DNA of 64,000 nt from Micractinium sp. NFX-FRZ (GCA_029339195.1 JAPTJF010000219.1:34136-98135); one strand, 5' to 3'; shown: positions 53,590-64,000, counted from the first letter of the stretch. Notes: a model not told the origin generated them from the letters alone. Numbers and translations are program-made.

Positions 53590-55959
53590 ATGGCAGACTC
53601 TTGGGAGGATTGGGAGACGGAAGAGCCCGTGGTGCCTGGACTGCCGCCGGCTGCTCAGGACCCGGCCAAGTCCAAGTTTGCGGACGAGGACGACGCGGAG
53701 GAGGAGCCCAAGTGGAAGGCCAATGTCCCCGAGCCGCAGCAGGTGCGGCGCTCAGCTGGGTGACGGCAGCGGCGGCGGCGGCTAGTGGCGGCGCCACCAG
53801 CGGCGGCAACCCTCGAAGCAGACCAGCGTCGGGGCAGGGGATGCATCCGTGACGTGCAGCTTGCCTGCCGCAGCCTGTTTGACAGCCCGCCATGCGCTGC
53901 AACTGCCCCCGCCCTGCCCGCCTCTTACCCTCTTCTCCCCTCTTCCCCTTCGGGCGGGCAGGCCAAGGAGAAGAAGGGCCTGTCCAAGTATGATGAGAGC
54001 AAGGGGGTGCAGCGGCGTGGCGGCGAAGACGACACCCCACTGGACGACCCGATTGCTGAGAAGCTGCGGCAGCAGCGGCTCATAGAGGAGGCAGACTACC
54101 AGGCAACCATGGAGCTGTTTGGCGCAGGTGGGTGCTGGCTGGGTGCTGGCTGGGGGTGCAACCTCTGGGCTGCATCAGCTGCAGATCGGGTCCAGGGTGT
54201 GGCGTGGGGCTGTGTTTGTTGTTGTGGCGTCCGGGGTGAGGTCCTGTAGAGCGGGGGCTGGCCACCAGGGCACCACGGAGCTGCTCACCGCAGGTGGGTG
54301 CTGCAGGTGAGCCGCCTTGCGGGCGTGGGGCTGCATGTGCCGTGGGGAGCAGGGGAAGATGCAAGGCGACATGCTGGGAGGTGGGGCACACTTGGTGCTG
54401 CACTTCTGCATCTTGGGTGCTGCCCCAAGTGGTATCTGTCTCAGTGGCTCTGGCAGCTGTTGGCCGGCAGGCAGGCACTCGGATCCTGTCCGAGCTGCTC
54501 TTCTTCTTGCTATCGAGATGCAACTTCGCGTCATAACATTTTGACTGTGCATGGGCCTGCACTGCCCGTCGAGGGTTGGTACGGGCACTACGCCGAGCAA
54601 ACCGTTGCAGGGACTGCCAGCCGCGTCCTGGAGGGGTCCATTCCCTGAAAGCCGTGCAAAATCCACGTTCGGATCATTTGCACACAATGCTGCAGGCGTA
54701 AGCAGGGCGTGCCCATCCCAGGAGACAAGCGCCACCCCTTTGAGGCAGCCCGCTTTCTCACAGGAACCCGGCTGCACCCATGTGTCTGCAGGCAAGGACC
54801 TGGATTCCTTCCTGCCCAAGAGCGCCAAGGATTTTGAGGAGCTGGGCAAGCTGGTGGCGGCCAAGCACCTGCTGCCCCACGCCAAGAGCAGCCACTACAA
54901 GGCGGCGATGAAGGCGCTGCTGCGGGCCGCGATGGGCATGATGCCGGCGCAGGAGGTCAAGGATGTGGAGACATGCGTGGCGGGTGAGCGGGGAGGGGGG
55001 CAGGCGGGGGAGCATTGTGGGTGCGGTGGGTGGGGAGGGAGAAGGCGGGGCGCTGGGCATGACGGCAGCGAAAGGAGGAGGCAAGTGCGCTGTGTGCTGG
55101 GCAAGCCAGCCCAGCCGTGCGGTGCGGAGCCGGCATGGGAGTTAAAAAGGGGAAACGCCGTAGTTGTCATTGGGTTTGTTTTGTGGGTGGGTGGGCAGGC
55201 GCGGGAGGAGTGCATCGTCTCTTGGTTGCCCGCCAGCCTGGCGTTTTGTTTATGTGCTTGGAACCAGCAGTGGTGCGGCTCCCTACATGCTGTGAGCGCC
55301 TGCCCCGCACTGCTCGCTGCCGATGCTCCCTATCCAGCCCAAATTGTGCATCTGTTCGCGCACACACACTCACTGCTGCTACTGCGTTCCCCCCTCCGGC
55401 TGCAGGCATCCGCGCGGACCGCCTGAAGGAGGAGAAGGCTGCGGCAGCAATGGGCAAGAAGTCCCAGAAGAAGATCTCGCTCAACATGGGCAAGGGCGGC
55501 GACGCAGCAGGTCAGGGATGATGGGGGTGGTGTTTGTGGTGCACAGCTTGCTTGTTCTGCTGTTTGGTTGTTATGCGTATGGCAATCTACACATGCATGC
55601 CGTGCAGTGGGCCCAGCTGCTCCCGGCTGCTTCAGGCTGAGCAGCCCGCTGGAGCACTGCCTGCAGACGCTGGCAGCGGGCTGGCGCCTCCTTGGGCATC
55701 TCCCTACCTTATTTGACCCTTCCGTGCCCTTCCCCTTGCCTTGTACCTTCCTGTCCTGCAGGTCTCGACGACTACAAGTACGCGGACGCAGGGGATGGCG
55801 ACGACTTTGATTTCATGGTGAGAAGGGTTTTGGAGAGGGGGGTCGGGTGAGGGGAGGGGATGGCGGGAGCAGCGGCGGCACTTTCAGCCCACGGCTGCCT
55901 TACTCGTCCTGCAATTGGTATTTCACATTTGTCTCCTCGCTGGGTGCCCTCTGCAGTGA
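53590..55959 (+). CDS. Translation initiation factor eIF3 subunit J
   Basis: Exons: 53590-53742, 53962-54127, 54792-54983, 55406-55510, 55762-55817, and a final exon at 55957 that begins with the stop codon TGA. This gives 224 residues. It starts MADSWEDWETEEPVVPGLP with the acidic N-terminus typical of eIF3j, followed by KEKKGLSKYDESKGV, EKLRQQRLIEEADYQ, DLDSFLPKSAKDFEELG, LLPHAKSSHYKAAMKALLRA, KKISLNMGKGGD and the family C-terminus LDDYKYAD...DDFDF. The last exon-exon junction falls exactly before the stop (TTC ATG|TGA). If intron 5 were retained, the frame would add ten residues and stop. eIF3j is a loosely bound eIF3 subunit acting at the ribosomal decoding centre. Confidence 0.9.
54262..54303 (+). 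repeat. Echo of eIF3j exon 2 end plus donor
   Basis: ACCACGGAGCTGCTCACCGCAGGTGGGTGC against ACCATGGAGCTGTTTGGCGCAGGTGGGTGC (in two runs) at 54098-54135. The offset is 166 bases. Confidence 0.85.
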
Positions 55960-56143
55960 TTGCGTGCCAGGGATGGCATGCATGGCGACCGTGGTGCCTG
56001 AGCTCGCCGGCATCGGCAGCTTCCAGGCGTCAAGAGTCGGCGCCATGGCGCACGGCGACCGCTCCGTTCCCTCCCCTTCTGCTCCTCTGTCGCTGCTCCC
56101 AGCCCAATTTTATTTTCACATATAGTGACCTGCCGTTCACGCC

Positions 56144-56148
56144 TGTAA
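56144..56148 (+). terminator. TGTAA poly(A) signal, candidate
   Basis: TGTAA, 185 bases past the proposed eIF3j stop. Confidence 0.5.
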
Positions 56149-56479
56149 AATGGCGACAAGCAGTACGCAGCGGCATCTGAGGGGACTTTGCCTCTGATCG
56201 GCTGGGGTGCGCTTTGCTGGCGACAGCTCAGCCCCTTATGTGAACCCCTGAGCCAGGCCTGGTTTATCTTGCTGCCCTGCATCGCTGCCTGGGAACTCAC
56301 GGTCGATTGCAAGGGCGGGTTCGAGTCACAAAAGTGCGAGTTGACGCGAGGACCCGCACCATTGCACCTCACTGACCCCCTCATTGGCAGAACCCTGGCC
56401 CACGTGTCATTTGCCCCCCGCTCACCCCCACGCTCCTCTGCCTGCAACGACTTGTCGCCCACGGTCAAGTGCTAACAGC

Positions 56480-56484
56480 TTACA
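56480..56484 (-). terminator. TGTAA poly(A) signal, candidate
   Basis: Minus-strand TGTAA, about 145 bases past the FEX stop codon. Confidence 0.5.
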
Positions 56485-56626
56485 TAACATGTATTCCAAC
56501 GTCATCGTCACAGCAGGGGGCGCAATGCTGGAGCAGCTGGGGGCTAAGGGAACCCACAAGCGGTGGGCCACATGGCCGTGGTTTGGTCACATGCTGCTGC
56601 ATGCAGTGAGGGGTTCTGGGGCTTGC

Positions 56627-59019
56627 TCAGTCGGCCCACACGGACCAGGCATAGGTGCCCAGGCCCAGCAGGATGCCTCCCCCAAGGGACATGAGGGTGT
56701 AGGTGTAGGCACGGTAGTTTTCGGGCACCGCTTCCGAGAACTTCACAACCTGGAGCGGGAGAGGGAGAGAGAGGGGGCAGAGGGGAGGGGGCAGAGGGGG
56801 CAGCTGATGCGAAGGAAACCGGCGTGTAGTTGTCAGCTCGGTAGTTTCCGGCAAAACGTCACCACCTGACAAGAGCGGGATGACCAGGGCAAGGAGGGAC
56901 TGTGCCAACCACTCCCTCCCTCTGGCTGCCCCCGAGGAGCGGCCCTGTAGCGTCCCAACGCCTCCCTCTCACCCACCACTCACCTCGGTGACAAATGTGC
57001 TGACCGTGGTGAGGCTGCCGCAGAAGCCGGTCTGCACGGCGCCCAGCATGAGGCCGCCCCAGTAGCTGAGGGGTCGGCGCTGCACCACGCACTGTGAGGG
57101 ATGGTCGAGGCGGGGCAAAAGGAGCGGGCGGCTAGGTGGGAGGGCGGGGATGGTCAGGCTGAGAGGTGATCTGAGCAGAGCGCAACATTGCATCCCCGGC
57201 CCGAGGGCGCCAAGCACCCCACCTGAGGAACCAATAAAAACAGCTTGCCTGCAGCACAAAGTCGATCAGCGTCCCCAGCATGTTGGCAGCAAAGGTGCCG
57301 ATTGGGAACCAGTCCCAGCCCCCCCGCAGCTTGTAGTTGAAGCGGCTCAGCCACCAGCGCAGCACACAGCTGCAGGGCAGGGGGCAGGGCAGGGGCCAGA
57401 GCAGGATGAGGCAGGGGCTAACATCCAGCTAAGCGCTACGGAGATATGACAGCTCAGCCACGAGCGCAGCAAGCAGCTGCAGGCATGGCAGGGCAGTGAG
57501 GAGCGGATGGGCGGGAGGCAGCACAGCGGTGTGTGCATGTTGCGGGCAGCAAGCTAGCAGGCAGGCAGGCGGGCAGGGGGCGGAGAGCAGAAGCACAGAC
57601 CTCAGCCGTCTGCCCCAGTGCGCTCCAGCACCGTCCCCTGCACATTCAGCTCCCAGCACCACACCATCGCAGAACATTTGCCTGCGCCCCCTCGCCCCCT
57701 CGCCCACCCACCCGCCAGTGGTCCCTCCCCCTCACCCAGGCGGCCCCAGCAGGCAGCACATCCAAACGGTGCGCAGCCACTTGTGGCGAGTCTCCACCCC
57801 CACCCCCGCAGCACAGGCCGCCGTGCATGCCGCCAGCGCCAGCAGCGCTGCGCCATCTGTTCGGTACCCACGCATGCTAGCCAGGAAGCTGCTTGGCGTC
57901 AGAGGCTTCTGAGGCTTGCCCATGGCCTGCTGCTGCTGCTGCTGCTGCCGCTGCTGCTGCCGGCGCTGATCCTCCTGCTCCTCCTCCTGCTGCCGCTGCG
58001 CGCTGAGCCGTCGTTGCGTCAGCCGCGCGCTCAGCCGTGCCAACACCACAGCCTCTGCCGCCGCCTCTGCCGCCTCTACGGTTGAATCCCCGCCATCCTC
58101 TGCCGCTGCTGCTGCCGCTGCTGCTGCCATCCCAGGGCTGGCACCTGCACGCAGGCTCAGCACCGGCCCCAGGTCTAGCTCACGCTCCCCTCCCCCATGG
58201 GCAGGCCTCAGCTGCGGGAGGTCCGGCTCCGCCTGCAGGGTTATACAGAGGACCCAAAGAGGACCACAGTTGCTGGGCATGGCTGGAGGTTCCAATGCAT
58301 ACTGTATGTCCGCACAGGAGGCACAGAGCGCAAGGCAGGGCGCACGCGTATGCAGTTGTGTGGGAGGCGATGCTGGCTGGCGCCCGGGAAGGGGGAGGAG
58401 AGGCCTTGCCCTAGTGTCGCTGGGCATCCTCTGCCCACAATCTGCTTACCCACCCCCAGAGCCTCGTACCCATTCACACTGCGCCCCCACCTGCTTCACC
58501 CGCTTCCGCATTGGCTTCTCTCCCACTCCCACTCCCGCTCCCGCCCTCCCGTCAGTACCCTGCTGTAACAACATGCAACAGCCCCACCTGTTCCATCAGC
58601 TTCTGTGCCGGCGTCTCCCCACCGTCGGCGCGCAGGCCCTGGATGAATGCCAGCTGGTCGTCGCGGTACAGCCCCATCTCATCCAAAACGTACCGCTCAC
58701 CCAGCAGCCACCTGCGGTACCATGCGGGCGGTAGGGTTGATGGCTCAAGGTTGCCATTTGGTGAGAGCATTGCGCCAGCCGCTGAAACCCCGCAGCCTCT
58801 CAGCGCCCAGCACTGACCCAGCAGCCGCTCGGCCGCCACCTGGAAGTGAAGCCATCTGGCGATGCGAGGGTGCTCCCTCCCGCTCAACCCTGCCGAGCAA
58901 CCGGCGCCACGCGCACCTGTCCACCGCCAGCGCTGTGTGCATGCCCAGCACATAGCAAACAATGGCGCTGACCAGGCCAGTGAAGTATCCCATGAAGGCC
59001 TCCACCCACTGCAGACATG

Positions 59020-59050
<31 letters not shown>

Positions 59051-60305
59051 CGGGCGGTCGCGGGTGCACATGCAGGCGGTGGTGGGAGGCAGGGGTGTGC
59101 GTGCAGGCGGGGCAAGGGGCGCACGCAAGTGAGCATGTGCATGCTGCATGCGCACGCAGCGCGACAGGGGGTACCCATTGGGTGGCAGCCCACACGTCTG
59201 CCTGCCCCACCTAGCGCAGTGCAGCCCCACTCAGTGTCAAGCAGCGCGGCACAGCATGGCACAGTCTTATGGCATGGCGTGGCACAGTGCAGCCTTCCAA
59301 TGCCCACCTCGCGTTGCCCACCCCCAGCGTGGTCAGCTCCAGCTGCCACAGCACAGCATGCAGCAGGGCACACCAGGGCACAGCATGGCATGCACAGCGC
59401 ACTTTGTTCTGTACCACCGCCAGCGTGATCAATTCCAGCTGCCAGCTGGCAAATGTGGTGAGGCTGCCGCAGTAACCGGTGCGGATGCCTGCAGCGGGCG
59501 GGGGTGCTGCGCTCAGCCTGCTGCACGTGGTGCAGCGCCCGCCGCAGAGCCCCTGCCGCAGTGCGCCGTTGCTCTTGCCAGGAGCAGGCAGCACCAACCA
59601 ACAGGAAACACCCAGCAGGCAGGCTACCGTGAAAGGCAACACCTCACAGGCAGGCAGAAACGCAGCATGCAGACGCCATCAACGAGGGGCACCCACCAAC
59701 AGGCAGCACACGGCATTCATTCATGACCCTTCCAGACACCAATCGCCCCACCCAACCTGGAGCTCCGAAGGCTTGTGCCGGGGCGCCCACCCTGGTGAGT
59801 GCATTGCTTGCAGGCCCAGGGAGCACCCAACAGGCAGCACCCACCAACATGCCTCGCCGCACCCACCAATCTGGAGCTCCAAATTCTTCTGCCAGGGGTG
59901 CCCCCGCGGCAGCACCGCCAGCGCTTTGTCCGTGGCCAGCCCCAGGGTGGAGGAGGCGGCAAACACGCCAATGATGTAACTGCCGAGCATGTTGGCTGGG
60001 AGGTCCTTGAAGTAGGCGCCGCCTGTGGGCGCACGGGGAGATGGTGCAGCGGCGACACGGAGTTGGAATTTTGGCAACAATGTGGCAGGGCGGCAGGCGG
60101 CGCCAGGCAGCGGCAGCAAGCGGGTACAGCAGCCTGCGCCGGGGCGCAACCCACCGTCCAGGCAAGGGCCCCAGTGGCCGCCGCATCCCAGCGCAAAGAG
60201 CTTGGCCATGAACACGCGCGTCACGACGCCCAGCTCGGCCCAGAGCGCCAAGTGGATGAGCGTGACCACCAGGCGGAGCCCCGGGCTCTCGTGCTTGCTC
60301 AGCAT
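56627..60305 (-). CDS. FEX: Fluoride exporter, fused double CrcB domain
   Basis: Nine exons: 60155-60305, 59867-60022, 59403-59488, 58917-59008, 58588-58711, 57736-58232, 57249-57369, 56984-57091 and 56627-56749. This gives 485 residues. It has two CrcB units. The first contains ELGVVTRVFMAKL, LPANMLGSYIIGVF and GIRTGYCGSLTTFASW. The second contains FPIGTFAANMLGTLIDF and GAVQTGFCGSLTTVSTFVTE. A linker of about 165 residues, rich in Ala, Glu and Gln, lies in exon 6, followed by a hydrophobic segment that may be the helix joining the two halves. Eukaryotic FEX proteins are single-chain versions of the bacterial dimer and export fluoride across the plasma membrane. The second unit has Val where the first has Phe after LTT, hinting that the two pores are not equal. 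The intron after exon 7 begins with GC. Five splice edges have intronic echoes. Confidence 0.9.
56824..56880 (-). repeat. Echo of FEX exon 9 start with acceptor
   Basis: GGTAGTTTCCGGCAAAACGT and ACCTGACAAGAGCGGG copy the exon 9 start and upstream intron at 56703-56760, 116 bases away. Confidence 0.75.
57451..57490 (-). repeat. Echo of FEX exon 7 start with acceptor
   Basis: GCTCAGCCACGAGCGCAGC then AGCTGCAGG, against GCTCAGCCACCAGCGCAGC then AGCTGCAGG at 57344-57378. Confidence 0.85.
58811..58846 (-). repeat. Weak echo of FEX exon 5 start
   Basis: GACCCAGCAGCC then GCCACCTGGAAG resembles CACCCAGCAGCCACCTGCGG at the exon 5 acceptor, with an insertion. Confidence 0.5.
59309..59350 (-). repeat. 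Echo of FEX exon 3 end plus donor
   Basis: WQLELTTLGVGN against WQLELITLAVVQN in the real exon, about 94 bases away. Confidence 0.8.
59747..59779 (-). repeat. Echo of FEX exon 2 end plus donor
   Basis: CCTGGAGCTCCGAAGGCTTG resembles the exon 2 end (TCTGGAGCTCCAAATTCTTC) about 115 bases away, with a donor-like site next to it. Confidence 0.7.
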
Positions 60306-61455
60306 TGTGTTTGGCCTTCCGATCGAATGCACATTCCAGCAGTTCTTCCGAAACAGGAGCAAGGAGGTGCAAAACCAAACTCTTCTCGTGACTTGTGGGG
60401 TGATGGTCGTGTTCTTAAATCTGTGAGTGTTGAGTGTGAACATGCGGCCTCCCTCAGGGGTGCGCAGCCTTCGCACAGCTGGCGCCTCGTCAGCTGCGGC
60501 CGCCGCTTGCTGCCGCCCCATCCAGGTTTGGCGCCCACTCAAGAACAGCACATCTGCTTGCTACCAGCCGGACTCCTGCATTTGATTGGGAACCTCTGAT
60601 GCCGTCTATGGGAGTGCCAGCGGCAAGCTACAGCATGGCAGGTGCCTAAGCCCACCTTCAACCCACCCCTCTCCAGGGGTGAAAGGTGCCCCTGCACATC
60701 ATTTGTTTGATTGGCGTCCTCTCACAACCTTGCCCCTGTTCCCCTGTTTTCGACTCGGGGGTTGCAATACAAGCGTACAGGAATTGATGCAAGTGCGCTC
60801 GCCAGGGTGGTTGTTTTTGCTTCCTCTTGGGCGCGTGCAGCCGGCTGTCGAACACTGGGCGCCGGAGATGACTGGTTCAGGCGGATTGTGATGCTGAAAT
60901 GTGCACCCTGGCGGATCGCAGCAGTAGAGCCCATTTCCAGTGCTGGTCTGCATGGCCGCCATGCCAGGCTCCCACAGCTGTGGCGCCTGCCTGGCCATGG
61001 ACTTGCCGCAGCAGTGCCTCTCCCTGCCTGTGCCACAAGCAAGAGGCGGGACAGTACCAACTGCCAAGCATATAGCCCAGCAGGTCTGGGAAGTATGACA
61101 CAGCTTCCTTTTCGTTATTTTCAGAAAGATTGACACACTGGGGATCAAGCTCACCTTCAGCGGCAGCACCAGCGGCAGCCAGCGGGCAGTGCTGCTGTTT
61201 ACGGCCGGTCAGCTGCCGGCCTGTGTTCAGGGTTGCAAGGCTCTCAGTCACTCAGATCCATCATTTCAAAGCACCAGGCTGAAGACCACCCGCCGTATCA
61301 AACACCCTCAGCGATCGTCCACGTGCAGCCGCCAGCTCAGCTGGCCGGAACTCCCATACGTACGCTCTCTCCCCCTCCCTTCCCGCCTGCATGTAGCCGC
61401 ATTCTACCTGACATGATGAGCACCTAGGCCGCCAGCAGAGCGTCCTGATACGGCA
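60306..61455. other. Divergent intergenic region (FEX / wall-glycoprotein promoters)
   Basis: 1.15 kb between divergent start codons. No gene recognised; the open frames lack motifs. Confidence 0.5.
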
Positions 61456-64000
61456 ATGTCACCCCGTCTCTGTCGCCCATGTCCTCTGCCCCGAGGCTCG
61501 GGCGGGCTTGTTCGGCTCTGCGTCTTAGCAAGCCTTCTAGCGACGAGTGTAGGTGCTCAGGCGCCAGGCAAGTGGGCGTCCGGCGCGCGCATCTGCAGAA
61601 CCAGCGGCGATTGGGCTGTCGCCCCACGTCTCAAGCATTCTGTGCCTCGTGCTCTCAGAGCGAGTTTGGGAGATTTCAGCATTCGGCAAGCACGGACCGG
61701 TGTGGCTGCCCGCTTCCACCCAATCAGCGCCAGTTCACGCCTGCCGCGCGCCGCCCGCCCGCCGAGTCACCAACCCACCTGCCCATGCCCCCGCCTGCAG
61801 GCTGCCAGCAGTGCCTGAGCGCCGACCTGGCCGCACCTGGCGTGCGCGTGCTGCTGCAGAATGCAAGCCACTACATGCAGCCCTGCAGCGGCGCCGGCTC
61901 GCAGGCCGCCGGCGTGTTAACGGCCTGCCAGGAGTGGGCGTTCACTGGGCAGCTCAACGCCAGCTCCTGTGGCGATGGCCTGTGCTACGCCCAGATCACC
62001 TCGGCAGCATTGATCCTACCCGATCTGGACACGACCAGGGATGGGCACTGGGTGCCGCTGACGGGCTGCGGCGCCGACGCCAGCTCAGCACCCAGCCTGG
62101 CACTGCCCATGCACGCTAGCTGCGGTGAGCCAGAGCAGGGGCTAAATAGGACGAGGAGGGTGGCAGTGCTAATGCCGTTTTCGGCGCGGCTGGTGCCCAA
62201 GCCAGCTGCTTGGCTCTTTCCAGCTGCCCGGGAAGCCAAGGCAGCCGGGGCAGCAGCCAGCTGGGCAGCCAGCTCAGCAGCCAGCCCTGTGCCGTGCTTG
62301 CCGCATTACAGTGCATTCCCGCCAGGTCACTCCACCCTGCCTCGCCCCGCCCCGTCTGCCCCCTAGACCACAAAAAACCCACCCACCCCTTGGCACCCTG
62401 CTCCCCTGCAGCACCGCCTGCCTACTGCGGGCGGCGGCTGGAGGGAGTAGAGCTGACCCTACTGGATCCCAGCCTAGAGTGGGAAGACGGCTGGCTGCTG
62501 GGCGTGGCCAGCTTTGCAGCCTGCTGCACCGCCTGCCGCGCGCGCCCCGGCTGCGCCGCCTTCACCCTCGACCTCATGTCCGAGAGCTGCCACCTGCTGC
62601 CGGCAGCACCGCTGGTGGTGAGCGAGCTGGGGGACCCCACAAGCGATGATGCAACAAGTGATCTGGCCACGCAGGGCACGGTGTCGGCCTTCATGCGAGG
62701 TGGGTCACTCATGTGCCAGGGAGGCGCAAGTGGGGTTGCGGGACAGCACATGCTTATAAATGCTGAGCCCTGCTGCTTGCACCACTGCAAGCAGTAGGGG
62801 GGAGGGGCGAGGCGGCAAGCACGGGGTGAGCAAGCTGTGGCGGGGGGGTGGAGGGCACCGCGTGCGGTGTGACATGCTGTGCTGTGCAGCATGCGCGTCC
62901 CCCAGCCTCGCCTGCACCTGTGCCCCCTCCTCTCCCCCTCACCTCCACCCTCCCCTCACCTGACCAGTGACGCCTCTCTCTGCTGGATGCCCCTGCAGGC
63001 TTCGAAACTGTCTTCACCAGCCCCCGCTACAACGGCCTTCCCGTGGACAGCTGCCAGCAGCCCTTGGGCGGGTGCTGGTTTGAAAGTGCAGCTGCCAACA
63101 GCTGGTGCCGGCTGCTGGGCTTTGACTCTGCCTCCGACTTTGACGAGAACGCAAGTGTGGAGGAGGCAATAGATCCAGCCAGCGGGGAAGAATGCTCCAG
63201 CGCACCGGGCGCCACCGAATGCGCTGCCTTTGCCCAGATCGTGTGCACGTCAGCGGCAGGTGGGCGCGGGTGGGTGGGCGCGCGCGTGGCTTGGCTTGGA
63301 GCGGGGCAGGTTGCAGGGGCGGCGTGGAGGGCGCACCAGGGGAAGGGGTACAAGTGCCTCTGGGGTGTGAACAGTGAGCTGGCGGCCCGGCGAGGTGTTG
63401 GGGCGTGCGTGCGGCTGGCCAGCAGGGTTGCAGCAGTCGGCGGGGCTTGGGCGGTGGGCAGGGAGCTGGCCACATGCCCGCCTGATTGCCTGCCTGCCGG
63501 CCGGCCGGCCGGCCGGCCAGTGCTGTTGGTGTCAACACCACCAGCGTGAGCTGCCCACCTCCAACCCACACTCTCTCTCCCCCATGCATTGCTCCCCGCA
63601 CCCGCCTGCCCGCAGAGAGCAGCTGCTCTGCCTGCAACGCGACTGGCGGCACGGCAGGGCCCCGCCAGGCGGCGGCAGCCAGCCACCTGTATCTGGAGCC
63701 CTGCCGATCGGCTGAGAGCGAGGCTTGGATGGAGGCGTGCACCCTTGTTTCCTACACAGGACGGCGGGAGGCCAGCGCCTGCAGCGAGCGGCTGTGCTAC
63801 GCAGAGGTGGAGGTGGAGGGAGAGGAGGGGACACTGTGGGTGCCGGATGACACATGTGCCGGTGATGGCAGCCCTGTGCTGGCGGAACCTGGGGAGGTGG
63901 AAGAATGCGGACCCCTGCCCCCGCCGCCCCAGCCGCCCGCGCCACCGGCCCCGCCGCCGGCACCCCCCGAGCCGGCCTCGCCGCCGGCGCCGCCCCCCGC
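61456..64000 (+). CDS. Secreted modular Cys/Pro-rich glycoprotein, 5' part (cut by window end)
   Basis: Exons: 61456-61567, 61801-62124, 62412-62699, 62999-63259 and 63616 onward (still open at 64000). At least 456 residues. An N-terminal hydrophobic stretch (VRLCVLASLLATSVGAQA) acts as signal peptide. Modules in order: a CxxC module (exon 2: CQQC...CGDGLCYAQI...GC); a PAN/apple-like module (exon 3: AYCGRRLEG...FAACCTACRARPGCAAFTLD); a module with PVDSCQQPLGGCWF...WCRLLGFDSA (exon 4); then a second CxxC module (exon 5: CSAC...CSERLCYAEV). A Pro-rich stretch (PPPPQPPAPPAPPPAP) follows, typical of hydroxyproline-rich wall or matrix glycoproteins of green algae. All four introns are phase 1, which favours module shuffling. 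Intron 1 begins with GC (CCAG|GCAAGT). The exact family is not assigned. Confidence 0.75.

Larger units (their letters stand above)
55960..56626. other. Convergent intergenic region
   Basis: No gene. It contains TGTAA signals at 56144 (+) and 56480 (-). Confidence 0.55.

Noticed and set aside
52154..53785. 543-codon open frame on the plus strand across NOT2
   Set aside because: It is antisense to NOT2 exons and runs through the divergent promoter; GC-rich codon bias leaves opposite frames open. No motif.
60711..61133. 140-codon plus-strand open frame upstream of the wall glycoprotein
   Set aside because: No motif or signal; lies in the divergent promoter region.
1..64000. tRNA, rRNA, transposase, reverse transcriptase or viral genes
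   Set aside because: No matching motifs were seen on either strand; weak tRNAs could be missed by eye.

Overview
This window looks like nuclear DNA of a GC-rich green alga, probably a Chlorella-like trebouxiophyte; the species cannot be named from sequence alone. The genes are split into many short exons with GT-AG (some GC-AG) introns. TGTAA, the usual chlorophyte poly(A) signal, lies downstream of most stop codons. The products are plant/algal: an isoprenylcysteine methylesterase, a PP2-A10-like protein, CCR4-NOT subunit NOT2, eIF3j, a double-domain fluoride exporter and algal wall-type Cys/Pro-rich glycoproteins. I saw no prokaryotic operons, CRISPR, rRNA, tRNA, virus or intact transposon. 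All exon models were built by hand from splice sites, phase continuity and conserved motifs.

Layout. 1-1282 (+): 3' end of a Cys-rich repeat gene with a frame break. 2697-12928 (-): three tandem paralogues of a secreted CxxC protein with nearly the same exon plan. 13675-17754 (-): ICME-like methylesterase. 18293-20896 (-): PP2-A10-like protein. 22527-29514 (+): a kinase with an N-terminal MGCC acylation motif. 31104-42631 (-): a 28-exon gene joining a four-helix voltage-sensor-like domain, two more membrane helices and a class I cyclic-nucleotide phosphodiesterase. 43464-47528 (+): an unrecognised multi-pass membrane protein. 48380-52980 (-): NOT2. 53590-55959 (+): eIF3j, whose stop codon sits on its own exon. 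56627-60305 (-): FEX/CrcB fluoride exporter. 61456 to the right edge (+): a secreted modular Cys/Pro-rich glycoprotein, cut by the window end.

Two observations stand out. First, the voltage-sensor/phosphodiesterase fusion suggests a protein that could link membrane potential to cAMP or cGMP breakdown. Second, about twenty introns in at least six unrelated genes carry a diverged copy ('echo') of the neighbouring exon edge with its splice site, usually about 100-170 bases away. Five echo acceptors, in four genes, are in frame and open to the real exon, so they could add 21-45 residues by alternative splicing. I know of no description of this as a systematic feature; transcript data and a genome-wide scan would test it.

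The genes do not form one pathway. Two themes recur: secreted Cys-rich proteins at the left and right ends, and signalling or membrane proteins in the middle (methylesterase for prenylated proteins, acylated kinase, cyclic-nucleotide phosphodiesterase).
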